From Actinomycetota bacterium (GTDB lineage Bacteria; Actinomycetota; Actinomycetes; Streptosporangiales; Streptosporangiaceae), in the NCBI GenBank assembly GCA_019240215.1, contig JAFAYQ010000058.1, forward strand, positions 1 to 64,000: a stretch of DNA of 64,000 nucleotides. The letters are read 5' to 3'. Shown here piece after piece: positions 45,419-52,908 of this stretch. Numbering within the stretch: position 1 is the first letter of the stretch; every line of letters starts with the position of its first letter. Both the position numbers and the translations under genes were made by a program. The notes beneath the pieces are model-generated. The model was given only the letters and a program-made list of their open reading frames with translations, searched no databases and was not told the origin of the DNA.

Positions 45419-46953
45419 CGGGCCGCCGTCCGGGCGGTGGCCAGGCCGGTCACCCGGTCCAGGCCGGACAGGTCCCGCACCACGTGCACCCGGTCGCAGT
45501 AGGAGGCGTAGGCGGGCAGGTCGCAGGAGCCCAGCGACCACGAGTAGCGCGGCTCCGGGGTCAGCCACACCAGCTCCCGGGCCCGGCGGGCGATCTCGGC
45601 GATCGCCCCGAAGTTGGGGTCGTTGCCGTTGCCGCGGCCGTCCCCGAGCACGATCACGGTGGTGTGCCGGTTGATGGCGCCCCCGTGGTCCTCCAGGAAC
45701 GTCCCGAACGCGGTGCCGTAGTCGGAGTCGGCGTCCACGTCGAGCACCCCGCCCGCGGGCCGCCCGGCCATCACCAGCCCGAGCGCGTCCTCCATGGGGT
45801 GCTCGTTGAACAGGTCGGTGATCTCGGTCAGGTCGGCCACGAACGCGAACGAGCGGACCTTGGTCGCCATGCTCTGCAGCCCGTGCACCAGCTGGAGGGT
45901 GAACCGGGCGGCCGTCCGCACCGACAGCGACACGTCCACCAGCAGCAGCAGCCGGGGCCGGTCGGCCACCCGGGCCACCGTGATCGGCCGGAACGGCACC
46001 CCGTCGAACCGCATGTTGGCCCGCATCGTGCGGGCCCCATTTACCGTGCCCCTGGCTGCGATCATTCGCCGCGCCCGTGGCGCGCCGTGCAGGCTGCGCA
46101 GCAGCCGCCGGACCGCCTCCTCGAGATCGGCCCGGTCGCGCTCGTTGATCTTGTCGACCGCGCCCGCCGCCACCGACGGCGACTCGACGTCGAGGTCGCC
46201 GGCCATCAGCGTCTCCAGGTGCCGCCGCAGCGCCTCCGGCAGCCCGCCGAGCAGCCCGGCCAGCCGGTTGCGGAGCGCCGCCAGCTCCTCGGTGTCCAGG
46301 CCGGAGCCGGCCGTGTCCTCTTCTTCACCTTCGCCCAGCCAGGACAGCAGCGCCTGCTCCTGGGCGACCGACAGCTCGGCGTCGATCTTCAGCCCCTCGT
46401 GGCCGGCCAGCTCGCCCGGCCGGCCCGGGTTGTGCAGGCGGCTGGTGGTGAGCTGGACCCGGGCGGCCGACGGGTCGCCGGCCGCGTCGTGGGACAGCAC
46501 GATCTCGTCGGTCAGCGAGGCCATGTCCAGCCGGTTGGCCTCCTGGTGCAGGTTGTACTGGGCGGTCAGGTCCTCCTCGTCGAAGTACTTTCGAATGTCG
46601 GCCGGCTTGCCGTGCGAGTGGCCCGGCTGGGGCGTGTCCTCGGGGTCCTCGGACAGGCTGAACTGCTCCAGCTCGCCCTGGTCGGACAGGTCGGCGTGGG
46701 CGTGCCCGTGCTCTTCCGCTCCCTCGTCTTCCACCCGCTGGAGCCGGAAGAACAGGTCGAAGATCCGGTCGAAGGTGGCCTCGTCGCGCCGGTCCTTGAC
46801 CAGGCTGACCCGCAGCGCGTCCCGAGTCAGCTCCCGGTCGGCGGCGATCCCGGGGGTGCTCAGCGCCCGCATCGCGTCGACCGCCTCGGACACGCCGACC
46901 CGGACCCCGGCCCGCCGCAGCAGCCGGACGAACCGATGGATCGCCTCCTCCAC
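45415..46953 (-). CDS. CoxE-like VWA-domain protein with His-rich and acidic segments
   Basis: 512 residues. The N-terminal helical region (HRFVRLLRRAGVRVGVSEAV) is typical of CoxE/VWA partners of MoxR ATPases. The VWA domain (about 310-500) has a MIDAS motif DVSLSV and the later GDGRGNGNDPNFG. Between them lie acidic linkers and short His-rich stretches (EEHGHAHADL near residue 80, PGHSHGKP near 110). Start ATG 46953 is 12 bases after the MoxR stop. MoxR/VWA pairs act as chaperones that load metals or remodel client enzymes; here the client is presumably the adjacent dehydrogenase. Confidence 0.87.
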   Translation of the reverse strand: MEEAIHRFVRLLRRAGVRVGVSEAVDAMRALSTPGIAADRELTRDALRVSLVKDRRDEATFDRIFDLFFRLQRVEDEGAEEHGHAHADLSDQGELEQFSLSEDPEDTPQPGHSHGKPADIRKYFDEEDLTAQYNLHQEANRLDMASLTDEIVLSHDAAGDPSAARVQLTTSRLHNPGRPGELAGHEGLKIDAELSVAQEQALLSWLGEGEEEDTAGSGLDTEELAALRNRLAGLLGGLPEALRRHLETLMAGDLDVESPSVAAGAVDKINERDRADLEEAVRRLLRSLHGAPRARRMIAARGTVNGARTMRANMRFDGVPFRPITVARVADRPRLLLLVDVSLSVRTAARFTLQLVHGLQSMATKVRSFAFVADLTEITDLFNEHPMEDALGLVMAGRPAGGVLDVDADSDYGTAFGTFLEDHGGAINRHTTVIVLGDGRGNGNDPNFGAIAEIARRARELVWLTPEPRYSWSLGSCDLPAYASYCDRVHVVRDLSGLDRVTGLATARTAAR

Positions 46954-46965
46954 GGCTCCGCTCCC

Positions 46966-48150
46966 TCAGACCGGCCGGCGCCGGGCATTGTGGGCGTTGA
47001 ACGACCGCTCGCCCTGGCTCTTGCCGACGGCCGGCTGGGTCCGGCCCGGGCCGGACGGCCCGTAGTAGGCCTCGTCGTGGCGGCCGGGCTCGTCCTTGGC
47101 CGCCCGCACGTCGGGTCCGTGCGAATGGTCGGGCTCGCGGGAGTGCCCGTGCTCATGCCCGTGCCCGTGGCTGTGACCGGGCGCGTCGCCGGGCAACTCG
47201 GCGTTCGGGTCGACCAGCTTGGGCAGCACCTCCAGCGTGCGGCGCAGGTCGCGGTCGTACTTGACCACCACGTTGGCGGTCTGCGCGAGCAGGTCGGCGG
47301 TCAGCTCGGTGGCACCGAGGACCGCCAGCGTGCGCGCCCAGTCGATGGTCTCGGAGATGCTCGGGGCCTTGCGCAGGTCGAGCTCGCGCAGCCCCCGCAC
47401 CACGTCGATCAGGGCCCGGGCCAGCGCCGCCGGCAGCCCGGTGTCCTTGGACTGGATGATGGCCAGCTCCCGCTCGGCGTCCGGATAGTCGAGCGACAGG
47501 TGCAGGCACCGGCGTTTCAGCGCGGCCGACAGGTCACGGGTGTTGTTCGAGGTCAGCACCACGTAGGGCTCGCGCTTGGCCCGGTAGGTGCCCAGCTCGG
47601 GCACCGAGACCTGGTACTCGGCCAGCAGCTCCAGCAACACCGCCTCCAGCGCCTCGTCGGCCCGGTCGACCTCGTCGATGAGCAGCACCACCGGCTCCTC
47701 CGAGCGCACCGCCTCCAGCAACGGCCGCGGGGCCAGGAACTGCTCGGAGAAGAAGACGCTTTCTTCGGCAGCGATCCGGCCGACCGCCTCGGTCAGCCCC
47801 TCGGCATCCCCGACGATCTGGCCGATCTTCTCCCGCAGCAGCTGGGTGTACAGCAGCTGCTTGCCGTAGTCCCACTCGTACAGGGCGGTGGTCTCGTCCT
47901 GGCCCTCGTAGCACTGCAGCCGCAGAAGCCGGCGGCCGGTCACCTCGGCCAGCGACTTGGCCAGCTGGGTCTTGCCGACCCCGGCCGGTCCTTCCAGCAG
48001 CACCGGCTTGCCCAGCCGGGACTGCAGGAACACGGTGGTCGCGAGGCGCTGATCGGCGAGGTAGCCGTGGGCGGCGAAGCGGCTGACCACGTCGGCCACG
48101 TCGGCGAACGTGTCAGCCACTTCGCCTCCCACATCATCCGGTGAACTCAC
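46966..48150 (-). CDS. MoxR-type AAA+ ATPase with histidine-rich C-terminal tail
   Basis: 394 residues from GTG 48150, overlapping the dehydrogenase stop by GTGA. Walker A LLEGPAGVGKTQLAKSLAEV near residue 52, Walker B VVLLIDEVDRADEALEA near 155, sensor TSNNTRDLS, arginine-finger region KRRCLHLSLDYP. The sequence is CoxD/MoxR-like. Residues about 318-350 form a tail rich in His: GHSHGHGHEHGHS, then PDHSHGPD. This resembles metal-binding linkers of metallochaperones. An upstream in-frame extension to 48828 is the shadow of the dehydrogenase gene and is rejected. It works with the VWA protein downstream. Confidence 0.88.
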   Translation of the reverse strand: MSSPDDVGGEVADTFADVADVVSRFAAHGYLADQRLATTVFLQSRLGKPVLLEGPAGVGKTQLAKSLAEVTGRRLLRLQCYEGQDETTALYEWDYGKQLLYTQLLREKIGQIVGDAEGLTEAVGRIAAEESVFFSEQFLAPRPLLEAVRSEEPVVLLIDEVDRADEALEAVLLELLAEYQVSVPELGTYRAKREPYVVLTSNNTRDLSAALKRRCLHLSLDYPDAERELAIIQSKDTGLPAALARALIDVVRGLRELDLRKAPSISETIDWARTLAVLGATELTADLLAQTANVVVKYDRDLRRTLEVLPKLVDPNAELPGDAPGHSHGHGHEHGHSREPDHSHGPDVRAAKDEPGRHDEAYYGPSGPGRTQPAVGKSQGERSFNAHNARRRPV

Positions 48151-49439
48151 GACAGGAGGTCGTCCAGGTCGCCGGTCATGCTGTGCTCGACCACCGGGCG
48201 CACGGTCTCGAACGTGCACTCCTTGGCGTTGCCGGGGGTGCAGGCGTCGCCGAGGACGTGGTTGGTGATCCGGTCGACGTCGGCCGCGTCGCCCTTGATC
48301 ACCTTGGCGTTCTCGTAGAACTTGGTCGGGCCCTGGCCCAGCCGGTTCTTGGAGTAGCTGTCCTCGTTGACGTCGACGAACCGCTCGGGGATGCCCACGT
48401 CGCGCAGCAGCCGGATCGCGCCCGCCAGCGCCGCGTCGGCCGCCTGGGGCTTGGTCATGCCGTGGGTGTCGATGCCCATGACCTCGGCGATGTCGGCGAA
48501 CCGGTCGTAGCAGACCGGCATGTTGAACGCCCACACCCGGGGCAGCGCGATCGCGTTGTTGAGCCCGTGGTGGGTGTCGTAGAACGCGCTGACCGCGTGC
48601 GAGATCGAGTGGATGATGCCGAGGCCGCCCGAGTTGAACGCCTGGGCCGCGATGTACTGGGCGTACATCATGCCTTCGCGGCCGGGCAGGTCCTGGCCGT
48701 TCCACACCGCCTGGCGCAGGTGGTTGCTGGTCAGCCGGATCGCGTGCAGCGCGTTGCCCAGCGACGGCTGGAAGTTCAGCCGCGACACGTAGGGCTCGCT
48801 GGCGTGGGCCAGCACGTCGAACCCGCACTGGGCGGTGTAGTCGATCGGGCAGTCGTAGTAGAGGACCGGGTCGTCGATGGCCAGCGTGGTCACGCTGTAG
48901 TCGTCGAACGCCACGTACTTGTGCGGGTTGTCCGGGTCGGTGGTGGTGTCGGTGATCACGTAGGCCCAGGACGTCTCCGACCCGGTGCCGGCCGTGGTCG
49001 ACACCGCGATGTGCGGCGGGTTCTTGGGGTTCTCGCTCTTGTTGAAGCCCTCGAACTCGTTGACGTTACGGCCGTCGTGGGCGACCGAGACGCGCGCGCC
49101 CTTGCAGGCGTCGTGCGAGGACCCGCCGCCGATCGACACGAACGAGTCGCAGCTGTTTTCCCGGTACATCGTCACCGCGTCCATGACGTTGTAGTCCTTG
49201 GGGTTCGACTCGACCTTGTCGTAGACCACGACCTCGATCCCGTGGTACTTGAGCGACTCGACGATCTTGTGCACGATGTCGGTGCCACGCAGGCCGGAGG
49301 TCATGACCAGGGTCTTGCGGAAGCCGATCTTGAGCGCTTCCGGGCCGATCATCTCGTGCGCGCCGGGACCGAGCAGAGCCCGCGGGAACGGGTGGAACTC
49401 TTTGATCGGGAATGGCTTGAGTAGTTCGTCAACCTGCAT
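48147..49439 (-). CDS. mdo: NDMA-dependent methanol/alcohol dehydrogenase (MDO/MNO type, mycofactocin class)
   Basis: 430 residues. Type III alcohol dehydrogenase with FVSIGGGSSHDACKGARV and STTAGTGSETSWAYVITD cofactor loops, GFDVLAHASEPYVS and the metal-binding HSISHAVSAFYDTHHG. The N-terminus MQVDELLKPFPIKEFHPFPR and the end CTPGNAKECTFETVRPVVEH are distinctive of actinobacterial MDO/MNO enzymes. These keep nicotinamide tightly bound and pass electrons to an external acceptor (NDMA in vitro, mycofactocin in vivo). Shine-Dalgarno AAAGGAGG is ideal. It is the first gene of a four-gene leftward operon and divergent from mftD. Substrate range could include methanol, ethanol or other short alcohols. 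Confidence 0.9.
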   Translation of the reverse strand: MQVDELLKPFPIKEFHPFPRALLGPGAHEMIGPEALKIGFRKTLVMTSGLRGTDIVHKIVESLKYHGIEVVVYDKVESNPKDYNVMDAVTMYRENSCDSFVSIGGGSSHDACKGARVSVAHDGRNVNEFEGFNKSENPKNPPHIAVSTTAGTGSETSWAYVITDTTTDPDNPHKYVAFDDYSVTTLAIDDPVLYYDCPIDYTAQCGFDVLAHASEPYVSRLNFQPSLGNALHAIRLTSNHLRQAVWNGQDLPGREGMMYAQYIAAQAFNSGGLGIIHSISHAVSAFYDTHHGLNNAIALPRVWAFNMPVCYDRFADIAEVMGIDTHGMTKPQAADAALAGAIRLLRDVGIPERFVDVNEDSYSKNRLGQGPTKFYENAKVIKGDAADVDRITNHVLGDACTPGNAKECTFETVRPVVEHSMTGDLDDLLS

Positions 49440-49558
49440 GGAGACCTCCTTTGGCTGCCATCAGGGCGACCATAGGTCGGGCTCCGGGGGCACCGGCAGG
49501 CCAGAATCGCGAACCATCCGCCCGGCCTGACCCGGCCTGCCCGGCCGGACGGGGCGAC

Positions 49559-49576
49559 CCTGTCCGAACGGACAGG
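49559..49576. promoter_or_regulatory. Palindrome 1 in the mdo/mftD intergenic region
   Basis: CCTGTCCG-AA-CGGACAGG, perfect 8-base arms, 120 bases upstream of the MDO start. The size and symmetry suit a dimeric regulator site. Confidence 0.55.
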
Positions 49577-49651
49577 TACCTCCCCTCCTCACCCGCCCGG
49601 GACTGGTTCCCGGCCTTGCCGCCGCCCGGCCCCCGAACTAACGTAGATATA

Positions 49652-49670
49652 TTCGTCACTGAGTGACGAA
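49652..49670. promoter_or_regulatory. Palindrome 2 in the mdo/mftD intergenic region
   Basis: TTCGTCACT-G-AGTGACGAA, perfect 9-base arms, immediately right of the AT-rich GATATAT stretch and 78 bases upstream of the mftD ATG. Its overlap with the probable core promoter suggests repression, for example by a TetR-type MftR-like protein not encoded in this window. Confidence 0.6.
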
Positions 49671-49747
49671 AATCCGGGTGGCGAGTGGGCGCACCACCGG
49701 AGTCAGTGCTTTTCATTTCTAAAGGGTCTCGAGCTGGGGAGCTGGCG

Positions 49748-50944
49748 ATGAACGAGTGGTTTGAGACGGTGGCCGAAGCCCGCCGGCGGGCCCGCAAGCG
49801 GCTGCCCGCTTCGGTCTACGGCGCGCTGATCGCCGGCTCCGAGCGCGGCCAGACGGTCGACGACAACATCCGGGCGTTCACCGAGCTGGGCTTCGCCCCG
49901 CACGTGGCCGGTCACCAGGCCCAGCGCGACCTGGCCACCAGCGTGCTCGGCCAGCCGATCTCGCTGCCGGTGATGATCTCCCCGACCGGGGTGCAGGCCG
50001 TGCACCCGGACGGCGAGGTCGCGGTGGCCCGGGCGGCTGCCGCCCGCGGCACCGCCATGGGCCTCAGCTCGTTCGCCAGCAAGCCGGTCGAGGAAGTGGT
50101 GGCGGCCAACCCGCAGACGTTCTTCCAGCTGTACTGGTCCGGCTCCAGGGACCAGCTGATCCAGCGGATGGACCGGGCCCGGGCGGCCGGCGCGGTCGGC
50201 CTGATCGCCACCCTGGACTGGTCGTTCTCGATGGGCCGGGACTGGGGGAGCCCGGTCATCCCCGAGCGGATCGACCTCAAGGCGGCGCTGCGGTTCGCGC
50301 CCGAGGCGCTGGCCCGGCCCCAGTGGCTGCGAGAGTATTTGCGTACCGGCCACATCCCCGACCTGACCGTCCCCAACATGGCCAACCCGGGTGAGCCCGC
50401 CCCCACCTTCTTCGGGGCGTACCGAGAGTGGATGCAGACCCCGCCGCCGAGCTGGGACGACGTCGCCTGGCTGCGCGAGCAGTGGGGCGGCCCGTTCCTG
50501 CTCAAGGGCGTGACCCGGATCGACGACGCCCGCCGGGCGGTCGACGCCGGAGTGACCGCGATCTCGGTCTCCAACCACGGCGGCAACAACCTGGACGGCA
50601 CCCCCGCCACCATCCGCGCGCTGCCCGCGATCAAGGAAGCGATCGGCGACGACATCGAGATCCTCCTCGACGGCGGCGTCCGCCGCGGCAGCGACGTCAT
50701 CAAGGCCGTCGCCCTCGGCGCCCAGGCCGTGCTGATCGGCCGCGCCTACCTCTGGGGCCTGGCCGCCAACGGCCAGGCCGGGGTCGAAAACGTCCTCGAC
50801 ATCCTGCGCAGCGGCATCGACTCGGCCCTACTGGGGCTGGGCAAGTCGTCCATCCACGACCTCACCCCCGACGACGTCGTCATCCCGCCCGACTTCATCC
50901 GCCGCCTCGGCGACCCCGCCGCCCCCGTCGCCAAGACCCACTAA
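49748..50944 (+). CDS. mftD: Pre-mycofactocin synthase MftD (FMN alpha-hydroxy-acid oxidase family)
   Basis: 398 residues from ATG 49748, with GGGGAGC upstream. It is strikingly close to mycobacterial MftD (Rv0694/LldD1): WFETVAEARRRARKRLPASV, ELGFAPHVAGHQAQRDL, ISPTGVQAVHPDGEVAVARA, GLSSFASKPVEEVVAANP, SNHGGNNLDGTPATIRALPA and YLWGLAANGQAGVENVLDIL. MftD uses FMN to convert the AHDP intermediate to redox-active pre-mycofactocin. The frame to 49685 adds 21 unlike residues. It stands alone here, divergent from MDO, without the usual mftA-C/E/F neighbours. Confidence 0.88.
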   Translation: MNEWFETVAEARRRARKRLPASVYGALIAGSERGQTVDDNIRAFTELGFAPHVAGHQAQRDLATSVLGQPISLPVMISPTGVQAVHPDGEVAVARAAAARGTAMGLSSFASKPVEEVVAANPQTFFQLYWSGSRDQLIQRMDRARAAGAVGLIATLDWSFSMGRDWGSPVIPERIDLKAALRFAPEALARPQWLREYLRTGHIPDLTVPNMANPGEPAPTFFGAYREWMQTPPPSWDDVAWLREQWGGPFLLKGVTRIDDARRAVDAGVTAISVSNHGGNNLDGTPATIRALPAIKEAIGDDIEILLDGGVRRGSDVIKAVALGAQAVLIGRAYLWGLAANGQAGVENVLDILRSGIDSALLGLGKSSIHDLTPDDVVIPPDFIRRLGDPAAPVAKTH

Positions 50945-51019
50945 CGGTTTACGGCGCCCACCACCCAACGTCTTCGCGCCTACACCAACCGCACCCACCA
51001 ACTCAGCCCCAGTAGCCCG

Positions 51020-51073
51020 CCAGCCCCGCCAGCCCCACCAGCCCCACCAGCCCCACCAGCCCCACCAGCCCCA
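51020..51073. repeat. Six tandem copies of a 9-bp unit
   Basis: CCAGCCCCG once and CCAGCCCCA five times in exact tandem, in the gap between converging mftD and HAD genes, immediately before the inverted-repeat element. A degenerate version of the same unit occurs inside the GntR gene near 60018-60099. Confidence 0.85.
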
Positions 51074-51077
51074 GGAT

Positions 51078-51141
51078 CGTTTGTCCGCAATGTCACATTG
51101 AGGGCACTCTTATGGCCGCGATGTCACATTGCGGCCAAACG
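51078..51141. repeat. Terminal-inverted-repeat element, copy A
   Basis: Outer arms CGTTTGTCCGCAATGT (51078-51093) and ACATTGCGGCCAAACG (51126-51141) are inverted repeats with one mismatch. Inside are two palindromic cores, CAATGTCACATTG (51088-51100) and CGATGTCACATTG (51119-51131), 31 bases apart. The right core extends to a 23-base near-palindrome GGCCGC...GCGGCC. It lies between converging genes. Copy B is at 61332-61437. Confidence 0.75.
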
Positions 51142-51151
51142 CGGCGCCGGT

Positions 51152-51865
51152 TCACCTGCGCTCGGCCGCGGCCACCAGGGCCGCCAGCTCGACCAGATCC
51201 CCGCCCGCGAAGTCGGCCCCGGCCGGCGGCGCCGGCGCGGTCCCGCCCGGCCCCCACTCGGCCGGCCGTGGGATGTACCCGGTCCGTAGCCCCTGTCCGC
51301 TCGCCGCCACCAGGTCCTCCGGGTGGCAGGCCACCATCAGCACCTGCTCCGGCCGGATATCGAAGTAGCCCGGGATCAGCTGGTACACGCGTGGATCGGG
51401 CTTGTAGGACCGCGCCAGCTCGGCCGACACGATGCAGTCGAACGGCAACCCGGCGAACCGGGCCAGCCGGGTCAGCAGCCCCAGCCCCCCATTGGACAAC
51501 GGGCTGAGCAGGTGCCGCTCGCGCAGCGCGGTCAGCCCCGGCCCGCTGTCCGGCCACGGCGCCAGCCGGTGCCAGGCCCGGACCAGCTCGGCCCGGTCGG
51601 CGTCGGTCAGCGCGCCCAGACCCTGCTCCTCCGCCACCTGGTCCAGCATCATCCGGTGCAGCACGTCGAGCGGCTGGAACGGCAGGCCGCCCTCGACCAC
51701 CCGGTTCAGCGTCGGGTGGTACAGCTCCCGCCAGGCGCTGGCCACCCGCGGCCAGTCCGCCTCGATCCCGGCCCGGCCGCCCACCCGGGCCAGCGCCTCG
51801 GCGATGCTCGTATGCCAGTCCACCAGCGTCCCGAACACATCAAACGCCACCACCTCGATGTCCAC
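51152..51865 (-). CDS. HAD superfamily hydrolase, haloacid dehalogenase type II-like
   Basis: 237 residues from GTG 51865, with GGAAGGA upstream. Nucleophile motif AFDVFGTLVDWHTS (Asp at the first D), motif II SPLSNGGLGLL, motif III Lys in ARSYKPDPRVYQ, motif IV in VACHPEDLVAA. The FDVFGTLVDW wording is that of L-2-haloacid dehalogenases, though many such proteins are phosphatases of unknown substrate. The C-terminal tail has a Gly/Pro/Ala-rich stretch. It is divergent from the ECF sigma gene. Confidence 0.85.
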   Translation of the reverse strand: MDIEVVAFDVFGTLVDWHTSIAEALARVGGRAGIEADWPRVASAWRELYHPTLNRVVEGGLPFQPLDVLHRMMLDQVAEEQGLGALTDADRAELVRAWHRLAPWPDSGPGLTALRERHLLSPLSNGGLGLLTRLARFAGLPFDCIVSAELARSYKPDPRVYQLIPGYFDIRPEQVLMVACHPEDLVAASGQGLRTGYIPRPAEWGPGGTAPAPPAGADFAGGDLVELAALVAAAERR

Positions 51866-51903
51866 GCCGCGATCCTTCCCGTTGGCGCGGTCTCGCAACA
51901 CCA

Positions 51904-51931
51904 GGGAACACCGCAAACCGTCGCGTAGTCT
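51904..51931 (+). promoter_or_regulatory. ECF-type promoter candidate for the sigma/anti-sigma pair
   Basis: GGGAAC (51904-51909), 16 bases, TAGTCT (51926-51931), then seven bases to the ATG at 51939. GGAAC-type -35 elements are common for ECF factors, so autoregulation with a leaderless transcript is possible. The evidence is pattern only. Confidence 0.4.
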
Positions 51932-51938
51932 CCCGGTC

Positions 51939-52565
51939 ATGGGAGCAGCGGAGCCGCCCGATGAATGGGTGGCCGCGCTGGGTGGCGACGGGGCCGGCCG
52001 CGAGCAGGCGGTGGCCCGGCTGCACGAGGCGCTGGTGCGGGTGGCCCGGTCCGAGCTGAACCGGCGGCACGGCCAGCTCAACGTGTCCGGCCCCGAGCTG
52101 GACGATCTGGCGCACCAGGCGGCGGCCGACGCGATGGTGGCGATCATGGCCCGGCTGGATCAGTTCCGGGGCGAGAGCCGGTTCACCACCTGGGCCTACA
52201 GGTTTGTGATGTTCGAGGTGTCGGCCAAGATCGGCCGGCACTTCTGGCGGCGGCCGCCCATCGCGCTCAGCGCTGAGGACTGGGACCGGCTGCCGGACCG
52301 GTTCGGGTTCGACCCGGCCGGCGAATCCGAACGGCGCGACTTCGTCCGGGCCGTGCGCCGGGCGGTCGAGGAGGACCTCACCGATCACCAGCGCCGGATT
52401 TTCGTCACCCTGGTGCTGGACGGGGTGCCGCTCGACGCGCTGGCCGAGAAGCTCGGCACCAGCCGCAACGCGATCTACAAGGTGATGTTCGACGCCCGGC
52501 GTAAACTGCGCGCCAGCCTGGTAGCTAACGGTTACCTGAACGATGAACCGGTGAGGCGCCCATGA
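51939..52565 (+). CDS. ECF-type RNA polymerase sigma factor
   Basis: 208 residues from ATG 51939. Region 2: LDDLAHQAAADAMVAIMARL, FRGESRFTTWAYRFVMFEVS. Region 4: EEDLTDHQRRIFVTLVLDGV, PLDALAEKLGTSRNAIYKVM, FDARRKLRASL. The frame extends far upstream but there it overlaps the HAD gene and is not coding. Its stop overlaps the start of the small zinc-finger protein (ATGA), which is its likely anti-sigma. No SnoaL domain is present. Confidence 0.88.
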   Translation: MGAAEPPDEWVAALGGDGAGREQAVARLHEALVRVARSELNRRHGQLNVSGPELDDLAHQAAADAMVAIMARLDQFRGESRFTTWAYRFVMFEVSAKIGRHFWRRPPIALSAEDWDRLPDRFGFDPAGESERRDFVRAVRRAVEEDLTDHQRRIFVTLVLDGVPLDALAEKLGTSRNAIYKVMFDARRKLRASLVANGYLNDEPVRRP

Positions 52566-52801
52566 GCGGCTGGTCAGCCTGGGCGCGCTTCCTGCAGACC
52601 GACCCGTCCGACGTCGGCTGCGGCGGCGCGATGGAGGTCATGCACGTCTACGCGGAGCTGGCCGTCGGCAGCGAGCAGACCGCGGCCGAGCGTTACCCCG
52701 GGGTCGCCACCCACCTGCGGATCTGCGATCCGTGCGCCGAGGACCTGGCCGGGCTGATGACGCTGATCCGCGCCAACGGCCACGGCCCCGGCCAGATCTG
52801 A
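52562..52801 (+). CDS. Small zinc-finger anti-sigma factor
   Basis: 79 residues. The pattern HLRICDPCAEDLAGL gives the His-x3-Cys-x2-Cys of ZAS anti-sigma domains, with an additional upstream Cys in DVGCGGAM. It is translationally coupled to the preceding ECF sigma gene, which makes a sigma/anti-sigma pair the natural reading. No membrane segment, so it would sense a cytoplasmic signal such as redox or zinc. Confidence 0.78.
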   Translation: MSGWSAWARFLQTDPSDVGCGGAMEVMHVYAELAVGSEQTAAERYPGVATHLRICDPCAEDLAGLMTLIRANGHGPGQI

Positions 52802-52908
52802 CGAAATCATTACGGCGCCCGGCCCGGCGCCGAGCCGACGTAAGGACTCAACCCGAAAGCTGCACTAACTCCTCGTCCACGCACATCAACCCTGAAGGAC
52901 GGGGACCA

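Larger units (their letters stand above)
49440..49747. other. Divergent regulatory region between mdo and mftD (308 bp)
   Basis: No gene fits here. It contains the MDO ribosome-binding site (49444-49455 region on the minus strand), two strong palindromes (49559-49576 and 49652-49670) and a short AT-rich stretch GTAGATATATTCG at 49643-49655 that could supply a -10 box for either direction. Promoters for both transcripts must lie here. Confidence 0.7.

Noticed and set aside
48151-48828. Longer start for the MoxR protein
   Set aside because: This part overlaps the dehydrogenase gene out of frame; GTG 48150 with GTGA coupling gives the normal MoxR N-terminus.
51078-51141. CRISPR-like 31-bp periodicity at 51.1 and 61.4 kb
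   Set aside because: The intervening sequence is as conserved as the cores, there are only two or three units, and no cas genes are present.
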